Assembly (NCBI RefSeq): GCF_000974485.1
Contig: NZ_BBOM01000004.1
Span: 1,135,423-1,199,422 of the forward strand
DNA length: 64,000 nucleotides
From: Streptomyces sp. NBRC 109706
Lineage (GTDB): Bacteria > Actinomycetota > Actinomycetes > Streptomycetales > Streptomycetaceae
Reading direction: 5' to 3'
Shown here: piece by piece, positions 17,116 through 26,389 of the stretch
Position numbering within the stretch: the stretch's first letter is position 1
Layout of the letters: every line of letters begins with the position of its first letter
Translations under genes and position numbers: made by a program
The notes under the pieces: model-generated
Databases searched by the model: none
Told to the model about the DNA's origin: nothing
Seen by the model: only the letters and a program-made list of their open reading frames with translations

Positions 17116-18687
17116 ATGCGACCCACTCTCGCCGCCCTCACGCAGCACAGCGCGCTCCGGCTCAGGGTCAGGGCCGGGGAGGATCGGTTGGACGCCGAGG
17201 TGCGGTGGGCGCACACCAGTGAGATGACCGATCCGACGCCCTTTCTGGACGGCGGCGAGCTGTTGTTGACCATCGGGCTCAATCTTCCGGTGGACGATCT
17301 GGCGGCGATGCGCGGCTATGTGGCGCGGCTGGCCGCCGCCGGGGTGGTGGGGCTCGGCTTCGGTGTCGGGGTCAACCACCCCGAGGTGACCCCCGAGTTG
17401 CTGCGGGCGGTGCGCGAGGTGGGGCTGCCGCTGCTGGAGGTGCCGCGGCCCACCCCGTTCATCGCGATCAGCAAGGCGGTCTCCGCCGCGATCGCCGCCG
17501 AGCAGTACCGCACGGTGACGGCCGGGTTCGCCGCGCAGCGGGAGTTGACCAGAGCGGCGCTCTCGCCCGAGGGGCCGCAGGCGCTGCTGGCGCGGCTGGC
17601 GGCCCAGGTGGACGGCTGGGCCGCGCTCTGCGACCGCTCCGGCGCCGTCACGGCCGTCGCTCCCGGATGGGCGGCCCGCCGGGCGGGGCGGTTGGCCGAC
17701 GAGGTGCGGCGGTTGGGCGACCGTCCCGCGCCGGCCAGTACCGTCTGTTCGGTGCCGGTCGAGGACGGCGGTCCGGCCGGCGCCGACCGGGTCGAGCTGC
17801 AACTGGTCGGCACCGGGCAGCGGGACCGCGCGGTGCTGGCGATCGGCACCGCCGCGCCGCTCGGCACCGCGGCCCGCTACGCGGTGCAGGCGGCGGTGGC
17901 GCTGCTCACGCTGGTGACGGAGCGTTCGCTGGCCTACCAGCTGGCGGAGTCCCGGCTGGGCGGCGCCGTGCTGCGGATGTTGCTGAGCGGTGAGCCGGAC
18001 CATGCCAGGGCGGTGGCGGGACAGCTGTACGGCGGTCTGCTGGACGCGCCGCTGCGGGTGGTGGCGGTCGAGGGCGCCGAGCCGGCGGCGCTGACCGCGT
18101 TGGGGCAGGCGATAGAGGGCGCGGCGGCCCGCGCCGGCGAGTCGGTGCTGGCCGCGCCGGACGGCGAGGGGCTGGTGCTGCTGCTGGCCGACGGCGGCGG
18201 CGCGGTCGCGGCCTGCCTGGACCACGCGGCGACGGCGGGCGACGGGGTGGTGGTCGGCCTGTCGGCGCCGACCGGCCTGGCCGGCGTCGACGCCGCCTAC
18301 CAACAGGCCAGGGAGGCGCTGCTGGTGGCCAGGCGGCGGGGCAGATCGCTGGTGGAGCACGACGATGTGGCGGTCGGTTCGGTGCTGCCCCTGCTGGGCG
18401 ACGACGCGGTACGGGCCTTCGCCGACGGGATGCTGCGTTCGCTGCGCGAGCACGACAAGAGCGGGCGCGGCGATCTGTTGGCCTCGTTGCGCGCCTGGCT
18501 CTCCCGGCACGGACAGTGGGACGCGGCGGCGGCCGATCTGGGCGTGCACCGGCACACGTTGCGCTACCGGATGCGGCGGGTGGAGGAGATCCTGGGCCGC
18601 TCCCTGGACGATCCGGATCTGCGGATGGAGCTGTGGCTGGCGCTCAAGGCCAGCGGGGTGGCCGCCCGGCGCTACCCCAGGGGCTGA
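17116..18687 (+). CDS. PucR-family transcriptional regulator
   Basis: 523 residues. The N-terminal ~130 residues are the PucR ligand-sensing domain (WAHTSEMTDPTPFLDGGELL is typical). The middle holds the GGDEF-like region. The C-terminal ~60 residues are the PucR helix-turn-helix (AAADLGVHRHTLRYRMRRVE, then LGRSLDDPDLRMELWLAL). PucR proteins activate or repress nitrogen-catabolic genes (purine, GABA, amino acid). With gabT and two aldehyde dehydrogenase genes around it, control of GABA/aldehyde metabolism is the likely job; it precedes and probably regulates the aldehyde dehydrogenase gene 160 nt downstream. Confidence 0.87.
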   Translation: MRPTLAALTQHSALRLRVRAGEDRLDAEVRWAHTSEMTDPTPFLDGGELLLTIGLNLPVDDLAAMRGYVARLAAAGVVGLGFGVGVNHPEVTPELLRAVREVGLPLLEVPRPTPFIAISKAVSAAIAAEQYRTVTAGFAAQRELTRAALSPEGPQALLARLAAQVDGWAALCDRSGAVTAVAPGWAARRAGRLADEVRRLGDRPAPASTVCSVPVEDGGPAGADRVELQLVGTGQRDRAVLAIGTAAPLGTAARYAVQAAVALLTLVTERSLAYQLAESRLGGAVLRMLLSGEPDHARAVAGQLYGGLLDAPLRVVAVEGAEPAALTALGQAIEGAAARAGESVLAAPDGEGLVLLLADGGGAVAACLDHAATAGDGVVVGLSAPTGLAGVDAAYQQAREALLVARRRGRSLVEHDDVAVGSVLPLLGDDAVRAFADGMLRSLREHDKSGRGDLLASLRAWLSRHGQWDAAAADLGVHRHTLRYRMRRVEEILGRSLDDPDLRMELWLALKASGVAARRYPRG

Positions 18688-18846
18688 GGCCGGCCGCCGG
18701 TTCCCGCCAAAGGGGAGTGTCGGCGCGCCGCGCCGCTACAAACCGGACAAGAAGTCGGGGCGGCCGAGCGCCTACGGTGGGTGCGGGCGAGGGGCGTGCC
18801 GCCCCGTTCGCCGCTGGTTTCCCGAGCTTTGGAAGGGCGGACCGCG

Positions 18847-20301
18847 ATGACGACAACGACATCCCCGCAGGCGTTCTGGCTGGCCGGACGCGCGGCGCAC
18901 GGCGAGCACACCCTGGAGGTCACCTCGCCGTGGGACGGCCGCACCGTGGGGGTGGTGTCGGTGCCCACGGCCGCGCAGACCGAGGAGGCGGTGGCCGCCG
19001 CCGCCGCGGTCGCCGAGGAGTTCGCCGCCACCCCGGCCCATATCAGGGCCGCGGCCCTGGACCGGGTTCGGGCCGCCCTTGAGGCGCGCTCGGAAGAGGT
19101 GGCGCGGCTGATCTCGGCGGAGAACGGCAAGCCGATCAAATGGGCCAGGGTCGAGGTGGCCCGCTGTCTCTCGGTCTTCCGCTGGGCGTCCGACGAGGCG
19201 CGCCGGTTCAACGGCGGCGTCGCGCAGCGGCTGGACGCCGACGCCGGCGGCACCGGCCGGCTGGCGCTGACCCGGCGGGTGCCCTACGGCCCGGTGCTGG
19301 GCATCGCCCCGTTCAACTTCCCGCTCAACCTCTGCGCCCACAAGGTGGCCCCGGCGATCGCCGCCGGCGCGCCGATCGTGCTCAAGCCGGCGCCGGCCAC
19401 CCCGCTCTCCGGGCTGCTGCTGGGCGAGTTGCTGGCCGAGACGGAGCTGCCGGCCGGCGCGGTCAGCGTGCTGCCGGTGGCCAACGACGCGATGCCGGAG
19501 CTGGTGGCCGATCCGAGGCTGCCGGTGATCTCGTTCACCGGCTCGGTGCCGGTCGGTTGGTCGATCAGGGACTCGGTGCCGCGCAAGCGGGTCACCCTGG
19601 AGCTGGGCGGGAACGGCGCCGCCGTGGTGTTGGCGGACTGGGCCGGTGACGCCGATCTGGACTGGGCGGCCGAGCGGATCGCGACCTTCTCCAACTACCA
19701 GGGCGGGCAGTCCTGCATCTCGGTGCAGCGGGTGATCGCGGACGCCTCGGTCTACGACCGGCTGCTGCCCCGGCTGGTCGCCGCAGTCGACGGACTGGTC
19801 ACCGGTGACCCGTCGGATCCGGCCACCGAGGTCGGCCCGCTGGTCAGCGAGGACGCCGCCCGCCGGGTCGAGGAGTGGGTGAACGAGGCGGTCGCCGGCG
19901 GCGCCTCGGTGCTGGCCGGCGGCACCAGGGACGGCGCCGCCTTCGCCCCCACCGTGCTGGCGGACGTCCCCGGCGACGCCCGGATCTCCTGCGACGAGGT
20001 CTTCGGCCCGGTGCTCTCGGTGACCCGGGTGGACGGCGAGGCCGCCGCCTTCGCCGCCGCCAACGACTCCACCTTCGGCCTCCAGGCCGGCGTCTTCACC
20101 CATGACCTGCGGGCCGCCTTCCGCGCCCACCGGGCGTTGGAGGTGGGCGGCGTGGTGATCGGCGACGTCCCGTCCTACCGGGCCGACCAGATGCCCTACG
20201 GCGGCGTCAAGCAGTCGGGGGTGGGCCGGGAGGGCGTCCAGTACGCCATGGAGGACTACACCTACGAGCGGGTGATGGTCCTCACCGGACTCGACCTGTA
20301 G
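18847..20301 (+). CDS. aldehyde dehydrogenase family protein
   Basis: NAD(P)-dependent dehydrogenase of 484 residues, full length. General base Glu252 is in LELGGNG and nucleophile Cys290 in YQGGQSC; the substrate/cofactor segment is IAPFNFPLN rather than PWNYP, which points to the lactaldehyde/phosphonoacetaldehyde-like branch rather than betaine or aminobutyraldehyde enzymes. The C-terminus has PYGGVKQSGVGREG. ATG at 18847 follows GGAAGGGCGG; in-frame codons from 18781 have no RBS. Placed directly after pucR, so probably its target. A role in succinate-semialdehyde or a related aldehyde oxidation is inference. Confidence 0.85.
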   Translation: MTTTTSPQAFWLAGRAAHGEHTLEVTSPWDGRTVGVVSVPTAAQTEEAVAAAAAVAEEFAATPAHIRAAALDRVRAALEARSEEVARLISAENGKPIKWARVEVARCLSVFRWASDEARRFNGGVAQRLDADAGGTGRLALTRRVPYGPVLGIAPFNFPLNLCAHKVAPAIAAGAPIVLKPAPATPLSGLLLGELLAETELPAGAVSVLPVANDAMPELVADPRLPVISFTGSVPVGWSIRDSVPRKRVTLELGGNGAAVVLADWAGDADLDWAAERIATFSNYQGGQSCISVQRVIADASVYDRLLPRLVAAVDGLVTGDPSDPATEVGPLVSEDAARRVEEWVNEAVAGGASVLAGGTRDGAAFAPTVLADVPGDARISCDEVFGPVLSVTRVDGEAAAFAAANDSTFGLQAGVFTHDLRAAFRAHRALEVGGVVIGDVPSYRADQMPYGGVKQSGVGREGVQYAMEDYTYERVMVLTGLDL

Positions 20302-20307
20302 GGCCCG

Positions 20308-20361
20308 GCCGACAGGGCGCCCGAAGGGCAATACAGCTAGACGCCCCGGGCGCCCGTCGGC
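20308..20361. terminator. bidirectional terminator hairpin
   Basis: Stem of 15 bp with a single bulged A (20308-20323 with 20347-20361) between convergent genes; its right arm lies inside the last codons of the leftward methyltransferase gene. Confidence 0.7.
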
Positions 20362-21407
20362 TTCACGGCCACCACCAGATCACGGACGATCGCCTGGTCG
20401 ACCCGGTGTTCGAAGCCCAGATAGGGCTCGCTGTCCCGCACCACGAGCCCCTGCGCGGCGAGCACCGCCGTCAGCTCCTCGCGGGCGGCCACCTGAGTGT
20501 TCCAGGAGATGCCGATCGCCCCGCCCGGCCGCAGCAGCCGGTTCCACACCGGCAGCGCCTCGGTGAGCAGCGGCAGCGGGCTGCGCGACAGCGCGGGGCC
20601 CGCGGTGTCGCGCGCGCGGCTGCCGTGCTGCACCCCGTAGGGGGTGTCGGTGACGATCAGGTCGAAGGAGGCGGCGCGGAAGAAGTCCCCGCTGGCCACG
20701 GTGTCCGCCTGCACGGCGTCGACCTCGATGGTCTCGCCCCTGCGGTAGCTCTCCTTGTCGGCGCCCAGGGTCACCGTCAGCCGCCGGCCCACCGTGCGGT
20801 GGTTGCGGCGCACCGGGCCGCTCTCGGCGCGGTGCTTGATCCTGGTGTTGCGCAGCCACTGCCGGAAGAAGTTCTGGTACGCGTCGAAGCTCTTGCCGTC
20901 CCGCTCCACACCGGCCGCGTCCAGGCCGTACATCACCGCCTGGTTGAGGGTGGTGCCCCGGCCGCAGAGCGGGTCGAGCACCCTCAGCCGGCCGGTCAGC
21001 AGCCGCTCCGGACGGGCACAGGACAGCGCGGTGACGTTCAACAGCAGCTTGGTGAAGTCCTCGTTGGTCTTGCCCACGTACTTCTGGATGGTGAGCAGAT
21101 CGTCGGGGAACCGGTCGAGCCGGCGCACCTCCACCGGGGTCAGGGTGTCGCCGACCCGCTCGAAGAGGGCGTAGAGCCCGGAGAGGTTGGCGAGGTGGGC
21201 GAGATCCTCCTCGGTCGGTCGGGGGGCGCGGAACGTCAGATACGGCACGCCGCCCAGCGTGCTCTCCGCGATGTCGGCGAGCCGCCCCCCGAGCACCGTG
21301 TCGTTCATCACCAGCAGTTCGGCGCGGGCGAGCCGCGCCGACTGCTGGGCGTAGACCCGGTTGTGCGAGGGCAGCAGCAGAAAGGCGTATGTGTGCGTGG
21401 CGTCCAT
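20337..21407 (-). CDS. TRM11/UPF0020-family SAM-dependent RNA or DNA methyltransferase
   Basis: 356 residues. Rossmann methyltransferase motif I appears as VLDPLCGRGTTLNQAV (~160-175) and motif IV as IVTDTPYGVQHG (~265), the D-x-P-Y type used for exocyclic-N methylation of guanine or adenine. The N-terminal half is a THUMP-less, alpha/beta segment (AFLLLPSHNRVY). The family makes N2-methylguanosine in tRNA (TRM11), but bacterial members are mostly uncharacterised, so tRNA is only the likeliest substrate. The start at 21407 gives MDATHTYAF; longer frames run into the GH3 gene. Downstream of, and same strand as, the GH3 gene. Confidence 0.78.
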   Translation of the reverse strand: MDATHTYAFLLLPSHNRVYAQQSARLARAELLVMNDTVLGGRLADIAESTLGGVPYLTFRAPRPTEEDLAHLANLSGLYALFERVGDTLTPVEVRRLDRFPDDLLTIQKYVGKTNEDFTKLLLNVTALSCARPERLLTGRLRVLDPLCGRGTTLNQAVMYGLDAAGVERDGKSFDAYQNFFRQWLRNTRIKHRAESGPVRRNHRTVGRRLTVTLGADKESYRRGETIEVDAVQADTVASGDFFRAASFDLIVTDTPYGVQHGSRARDTAGPALSRSPLPLLTEALPVWNRLLRPGGAIGISWNTQVAAREELTAVLAAQGLVVRDSEPYLGFEHRVDQAIVRDLVVAVKPTGARGV

Positions 21408-21460
21408 CGCGCCGGATCCTAGACGGTGGCGGGCCCGCGCCCGCAATCCACGCCGTCCGC

Positions 21461-24316
21461 TCAGTCGAACGCGATCCGCGTCACCCGCACCCCGCCGCGC
21501 AGCGTCAGCCGCAACTCCCGCACCCCGGCGACGGGATGGGCCAGATCGACGGTGACCGGCGCGTAGCGGTAGCGGTCGCCGGTGTCCGGCACCGTCCAGG
21601 TGGCCAGGACGCCGGCCTCGGCGTCCGCCAGCTCCACGGTGGCCGCCGCGCCGCCGACGCCGGCCACGTGCACCGTGCCGGAGGTGACGCCGGCGCCCAG
21701 ATCGCAGGCGCGGAAGTGGAGCACCGCCGGACGCGCCGGGTCGGCCGGGGCCACCGCGTCGCCCGAGACGCGGCCGGCGTCGACCAGCTCGGCCCCGGCG
21801 ATCTCGTCGAAGTCGGCCGCGAGCAGCCCCCGTTCCCGCACCGGTCGAGGCGCCGGCGGTTCCCCCGCGACCCGCCACGGGGCGCGCCGGCGAAGGTCCC
21901 GGCTGGAGGCGCCGACGGCCAGCTCGTAGTCGCCCGGCGGCACCGTCCACCGGGAGTGCGCCACGTCCCACATGCCCAGCGCCTCGTCCAGCGGGGCGGT
22001 CAGCCGCACCCGGCGCCGTTCGCCGGCGGCCAGGGTCAGCCGCTGGTGTCCGACCAGCCAGCGGTGCGGCCGGGGCAGCGCCGGATCGACGGCCGTCGCG
22101 TAGAGCTGCACCACCTCGTCGCCGTCCCTGGGCCCGGTGTTGCTCAACGTCACCTCGGCGACCAGCGTCTCGCCCTCCGCGCGCACCGCGAGCCCGTGGT
22201 ACTCGAACGAGGTGTAGCCGAGGCCGTGGCCGAACGGGTAGAGCGGATCGCCGTCGTGGTAGAGGTAGGTGGCGCGCGCGGTGATGAGGTCGTAGTCGCG
22301 GATGGGCGGCAGTTCGGCGTCGTCGGCGTACCACGTCTGGGGCAGCCGGCCGGCCGGCGAGACATCCCCGCACAGCACCCTGGCCAGCGCGGTGCCCGCC
22401 TCCTGTCCGCCGTGCGCGGTCCACAGCAGCGCCGGCAGCGCGGCGTCCGCCTCCGGCACCGCGTACGGATAGGACGAGGAGAGCACCAGCACCGTCGCGG
22501 GGTTGGCCTCGTGGGCCGCGCGCCAGAGCGCCTCCTGCCGCTCCGGCAGCCGCAGCGTGGCGCGGTCCTCCGTCTCCCGCCCGTTGATATGCGGGTCGTT
22601 GCCCAGCACCAGCACCACGACATCGGCGGCCCGCGCCGCCTCGGCGACCGCGGCGCGCCCGTCGCGGACCGTCTCCACCGTGAAGACCGTGCCGGGTTCG
22701 CCCTCGGCGGCAACCTCCAGGCCGTCGGCGGCGACCGACACCGGACGACCGCTCGCCCGATGGACCAGGAGGTGACCAGCCCCGTGCGGTGCCAGCTCGA
22801 ACACCTCCCGCACCACCCAGCCGCCGGGACGCTCCGCCGAGGCCCGCACCAGGCCGTCGTCGGCGACCGACAGATAGCGCCCGTCCGCCGCCCGCAGGGT
22901 CAGCGCGCCGGCGCCCCAGTCGATCAGCCGCAGGACGCCGGCGGAGGCGTCGTCGCCCACCGTCAGCGGCGGCAGATCGGTGCGCCCGGCCAGCAGCGCC
23001 GGGTCCAACGCGGCCTGTTCGTCAGGCCCTTCGGCGTCGCCGGCGGCGGCCGGCACGGCGACCCAGCCCGCCTCGGTGCGCAGCCGCACCAGATCGGCGC
23101 CGTCGTCGAAGGTGACCGCGCCGACCGCCGGATGGGCGCGCAGCCCGTCCACCGGGCTGACCCGGTAGGGCGGCGAGCCGCTGTACCAGTCGAGCTTGAC
23201 CTCGTCGGCCAGCGGGCCGAGCACCGCGACCGAACGGCCCGCCGGCAGCGGCAGCAGCCCGTCGTTCTTCAGCAGCACCACGGCCTGTTCGGCGGCCAGC
23301 CTCGCCAACTCCCGGTGCTCGGGCGTGTCATGGGCCGCCTCCCGGTCGAACGGGTGCGCCTCGGGATCGAACTCGCCCAGCCGGAAGCGCATGGTCAGCA
23401 GCCGCGTCGCCGCGCGGTCGATGTCCGCCTCGGTCAGCAGGCCGCGCTCCAGCGCCTCGGTCAGCGCGGTCACGGTGGGGACCGCGTCCTCGCCGTGGTC
23501 GGTGAAGCTGTCGACCCCGGCGCGCAGCGAAGCGGCCAACCCGCTGGCGTGGTCCGGGAGATAGCCCTGCGAGCCGGCGATATTGGACGGCGCGCCCGCG
23601 TCGGAGCAGACCACCAGCGGGAGGTCGGTCAGCTCGCGCAACAGGTCGAGCAGCGGCGAGAGATGGTTGGGCCGGCCGTTGACCAGGTTGTACGCCGGCA
23701 TCACCCCGGCCGCCGCACCGGCCCGCACCGGGCCCGCGAAGGCCGGCAGCTCGTACTCGCGCAGCACCCGGGCGCGCAGCGAGGTGCTGGCCGTGTCCCG
23801 GTCCACCTCGTGGTTGTGCGCCAGCCAGTGCTTGAGGACGGGGGCGGTGCGCCAGTACCGCGGATGGTCGCCGACCAGCCCCCGGGTGTAGGCGGCGGCC
23901 AGCGTCCCGGTGAGCCCGGCGTCCTCCGCGTAGCCCTCCTCGTTGCGGCCCCACAGCGGATGCCGCAGCGGATTGACGGTGGGGGACCAGACGTTGAGGC
24001 CGACCCTCGGATCCCTGGCGCGCATCGCCCGCACCTCGCGCCCGGCTGCCTCGCCGACCCGCCGGACCAGCTCCGGGTTCCAGGTCGCGCCCAGGCCCAC
24101 GGCCTGGGGGAAGACGGTGGCCCTGCCCATCCAGGCCACCCCGTGCAGCGCCTCCTGCCCGGTGCGGAACGCGGCCAGGCCGAGCCGGGGCACGGCGGGC
24201 GCGAACTGGTGCAGCAGGGCGATCCGTTCGTCGAGGGTCAGCCGACCCAGCAGATCGGCGACGCGCTCGGGGACGGTCAGCCCGGGGGCACGGAACGGCG
24301 GTGGCTCGACAGTCAC
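21461..24316 (-). CDS. glycoside hydrolase family 3 with inserted beta-trefoil-like segment and C-terminal CBM-like domain
   Basis: 951 residues, no signal peptide, so cytoplasmic. Probably a beta-glucosidase or related enzyme that cleaves imported oligosaccharides. The (beta/alpha)8 domain (~10-320) includes KHWLAHNHEVDR and the nucleophile Asp in LVVCSDAGAPSN. The alpha/beta sandwich begins near EQAVVLLKNDGLLPL (~355). Between ~440 and 560 a segment with DGRYLSVADDG and SGRPVSVAADG looks like a fascin/ricin-type beta-trefoil insert. VLVLGNDPHINGRE, YPFGHGLGYTSF and a fibronectin-III-like domain follow, then a CBM6-like C-terminus. The GTG at 24316 follows GGGGAG. A LacI operator lies 71 nt upstream; divergent from the importer operon. 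Confidence 0.85.
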   Translation of the reverse strand: MTVEPPPFRAPGLTVPERVADLLGRLTLDERIALLHQFAPAVPRLGLAAFRTGQEALHGVAWMGRATVFPQAVGLGATWNPELVRRVGEAAGREVRAMRARDPRVGLNVWSPTVNPLRHPLWGRNEEGYAEDAGLTGTLAAAYTRGLVGDHPRYWRTAPVLKHWLAHNHEVDRDTASTSLRARVLREYELPAFAGPVRAGAAAGVMPAYNLVNGRPNHLSPLLDLLRELTDLPLVVCSDAGAPSNIAGSQGYLPDHASGLAASLRAGVDSFTDHGEDAVPTVTALTEALERGLLTEADIDRAATRLLTMRFRLGEFDPEAHPFDREAAHDTPEHRELARLAAEQAVVLLKNDGLLPLPAGRSVAVLGPLADEVKLDWYSGSPPYRVSPVDGLRAHPAVGAVTFDDGADLVRLRTEAGWVAVPAAAGDAEGPDEQAALDPALLAGRTDLPPLTVGDDASAGVLRLIDWGAGALTLRAADGRYLSVADDGLVRASAERPGGWVVREVFELAPHGAGHLLVHRASGRPVSVAADGLEVAAEGEPGTVFTVETVRDGRAAVAEAARAADVVVLVLGNDPHINGRETEDRATLRLPERQEALWRAAHEANPATVLVLSSSYPYAVPEADAALPALLWTAHGGQEAGTALARVLCGDVSPAGRLPQTWYADDAELPPIRDYDLITARATYLYHDGDPLYPFGHGLGYTSFEYHGLAVRAEGETLVAEVTLSNTGPRDGDEVVQLYATAVDPALPRPHRWLVGHQRLTLAAGERRRVRLTAPLDEALGMWDVAHSRWTVPPGDYELAVGASSRDLRRRAPWRVAGEPPAPRPVRERGLLAADFDEIAGAELVDAGRVSGDAVAPADPARPAVLHFRACDLGAGVTSGTVHVAGVGGAAATVELADAEAGVLATWTVPDTGDRYRYAPVTVDLAHPVAGVRELRLTLRGGVRVTRIAFD

Positions 24317-24386
24317 GGGAGGCTCCCCAGACGGTGATGGTGGCGGATGCCCCGAGGGTGCGCGGGCAGCCCGGCGACCTGGTTTT

Positions 24387-24400
24387 TCGAAGCGCTTCGA
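24387..24400. promoter_or_regulatory. LacI-family operator upstream of GH3 gene
   Basis: Perfect 14-bp palindrome TCGAAGCGCTTCGA with the central CG and GAAGCGCTTC core expected of LacI/GalR-family sites. Centred ~77 nt upstream of the GH3 start. Confidence 0.82.
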
Positions 24401-24556
24401 TGCTCGGTTTTCCGTCGGTCCCCTGTCAAGTCCCAGACGGGCGCCGCCGTCCGGGATCATGTGTCTCCATGCTTTCCTGGGCGCCGCCCACGGCCTCAAC
24501 TTTCTCTGAACCAGGGCTTGTGCACCCCGCTGGTGGGTCTTAACCTCGGCGCAACA

Positions 24557-24570
24557 TCGAAGCGCTTCGA
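24557..24570. promoter_or_regulatory. LacI-family operator upstream of importer operon
   Basis: Same palindrome TCGAAGCGCTTCGA as at 24387, 57 nt before the ATG of the binding-protein gene. Confidence 0.82.
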
Positions 24571-24626
24571 CCAGACAGTCCTCCACGGGGTCCCGAAGCG
24601 GCCGAACCTTGGAAGGGTTTCCCGCC

Positions 24627-26300
24627 ATGCCGAACTCCCCCTCCGCACCCAGCAGAAGACGGTTCCTCGCCTCCACCGCGGTGGCCGCCGCGGCCACGGC
24701 CGGCGGGGTCCCGCTGCTGACCGCCTGCTCATCGGACGGCGCCTCGGGCGGCGGCGGGGGCGAGGGCCGGATCGCGGAGACCGAGTTGGAGAGCATCCTC
24801 CCGACGTACCAGGCCTCCGAGGTGGCCTTCGAGCCGGACATCCCGGCGGAGAACGGTTCGAGCCCCGGCTACACCAGCTTCATCGGCACCGACGAGATGG
24901 GCGTCACCGTTCCCCAGCCCAAGGGCTCCGGCGGCGAGTTCCGGGTGATGACCCCGCTGTGGGGCACCCCGCCCTCGTCCGGGAACGACTACTGGACGGC
25001 GATGGACGAGGCCATCGGGGTGCGGATCAACTGGCAGACCCAGGACGGCAACACCTATGGCGAGAAGTTGGGCGCGGTGCTCGCCGGCAGCGACATCCCC
25101 GACCTGGTCTGCGTGCCGGGCTGGGAGCTGCAGGGCCAGATACCGCGCGCCATCAGCAGCCGCTTCGCCGACCTCGGCCCCTTCCTCTCCGGCGACCGGG
25201 TGCTGGACTACCCCAACCTCGCGGCCGTGCCGACCGCGGCCTGGGAGTCGTCGATCTTCGGCGGCGCGTTGCGCGGCCTGCCGATGCCGGCCCCGCCCAT
25301 CGGCGGCGTGATCCCCTTCTACCGCCAGGACATCTTCGAGGCCAACGGCTGGGCACCGCCCACCAGCGCCGAGGACTTCCTCTCCTTCTGCCAGGACATC
25401 ACCTCCGCCCGCAACCGCGTCTGGGCCTGCGAGGACATGAAGTGGTCCTCGTTCATCATCCACGGCGTGCTCCCCGACAAGCCGCAGTACTGGGAGGAGG
25501 TGGACGGCCGCCTGGTCAACCGCTTCGAGACCGATGCCTATCTGGAGGCCCTGGACTGGACCAGACGCCTCTTCGACGCCGGCGTGGTGCACCCGGACGG
25601 GGTGGCCAACCAGGGCGACGCGCTGGTCCGCTTCACCTCGGGCGAGTCGCTGATGTTCAACCAGGGCCAGGGCGTCTGGCACAACACCCTCACCGAACAG
25701 CGCTCGGCCAACCCGGACTTCCGGATGAACGCCTTCGACTACTTCGGCGTCGGCGGCGAGGACCCGATCCTCTACGCGGGCAACGGCTCCAGCCTGTGGA
25801 CCTTCGTCAACAAGAACCTCCCCGAGGAACGCGTCCGCGAGGCCCTGGAGATCGCCAACTTCTGCGCCGCGCCCTACGGCACCCGCGAGAACCTGCTGCG
25901 CACCTTCGGCGTCGAGGGGGTCCACCACACCGTCGAGGGCGACCAGCGGATCCGCACCCCGCAGGGCGAGGAGGAGGTCGTCCCCGACACCTATGTCTTC
26001 ATCGCCTCGCCCGGCCACTTCGTCGCCGCCTCCGACGTGCCCACCCTGGTCGAGGACTGGACGGGCTGGATGAAGCGGCAGATGCCGTACGTCAGGGAGA
26101 CGATCTTCTACGGCCGGCAGATCCAGGAGCCCGACCAGTTCACCAACCTCAACGACCAGTTCGAGGACCTGGAGGACGACGTGGTCCGGGGCCGCCGCTC
26201 GATCGGCGACGTCCAGGACGCGGTCGCGGAGTGGCGCCGCAACGGCGGCGACGAACTGCGCGACTGGTACCAGCGGTTGCGCGACGACCAGTCCGCCTGA
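24627..26300 (+). CDS. ABC sugar-importer substrate-binding lipoprotein (LplA-like, Tat-exported)
   Basis: Extracellular solute-binding protein of 557 residues that would capture oligosaccharides for the two permeases downstream. The N-terminus combines a Tat motif (SRRRFLAS, residues 9-16) with a lipobox LTAC, giving lipidated Cys34. The body is a type 1 binding protein, at ~520 mature residues long as in LplA/YtcQ-type proteins associated with oligosaccharide uptake. The ATG at 24627 follows GGAAGGG at 24611-24617. A LacI palindrome sits just upstream, and a hairpin separates this gene from the permeases. Confidence 0.88.
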   Translation: MPNSPSAPSRRRFLASTAVAAAATAGGVPLLTACSSDGASGGGGGEGRIAETELESILPTYQASEVAFEPDIPAENGSSPGYTSFIGTDEMGVTVPQPKGSGGEFRVMTPLWGTPPSSGNDYWTAMDEAIGVRINWQTQDGNTYGEKLGAVLAGSDIPDLVCVPGWELQGQIPRAISSRFADLGPFLSGDRVLDYPNLAAVPTAAWESSIFGGALRGLPMPAPPIGGVIPFYRQDIFEANGWAPPTSAEDFLSFCQDITSARNRVWACEDMKWSSFIIHGVLPDKPQYWEEVDGRLVNRFETDAYLEALDWTRRLFDAGVVHPDGVANQGDALVRFTSGESLMFNQGQGVWHNTLTEQRSANPDFRMNAFDYFGVGGEDPILYAGNGSSLWTFVNKNLPEERVREALEIANFCAAPYGTRENLLRTFGVEGVHHTVEGDQRIRTPQGEEEVVPDTYVFIASPGHFVAASDVPTLVEDWTGWMKRQMPYVRETIFYGRQIQEPDQFTNLNDQFEDLEDDVVRGRRSIGDVQDAVAEWRRNGGDELRDWYQRLRDDQSA

Positions 26301-26323
26301 GGCGCCCGCCACCGCCGACAGCC

Positions 26324-26356
26324 CCCACCCGGCCGAACAGTCCCCGGCCGGGTGGG
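26324..26356 (+). terminator. intercistronic hairpin between binding-protein and permease genes
   Basis: Perfect 11-bp stem (CCCACCCGGCC, 26324-26334, with GGCCGGGTGGG, 26346-26356), 11-nt loop. Placed 23 nt after the binding-protein stop and 34 nt before the permease start; probably a partial terminator or mRNA stabiliser that favours binding-protein expression. Confidence 0.6.
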
Positions 26357-26389
26357 TGTCCGGCGTCGAGAACCAAGGAGAAGATCCCC

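Larger units (their letters stand above)
24317..24626. other. divergent regulatory region of the glucan regulon
   Basis: 310 nt between the GH3 gene and the binding-protein gene. It contains two identical 14-bp palindromes (24387-24400 and 24557-24570), each 57-71 nt from a start codon. No gene was seen. Confidence 0.75.

Noticed and set aside
20337..22424. 695-residue version of the TRM11-like protein
   Set aside because: The first ~340 residues are antisense-frame shadow of the GH3 gene; the methyltransferase family starts at MDATHTYAF (21407).
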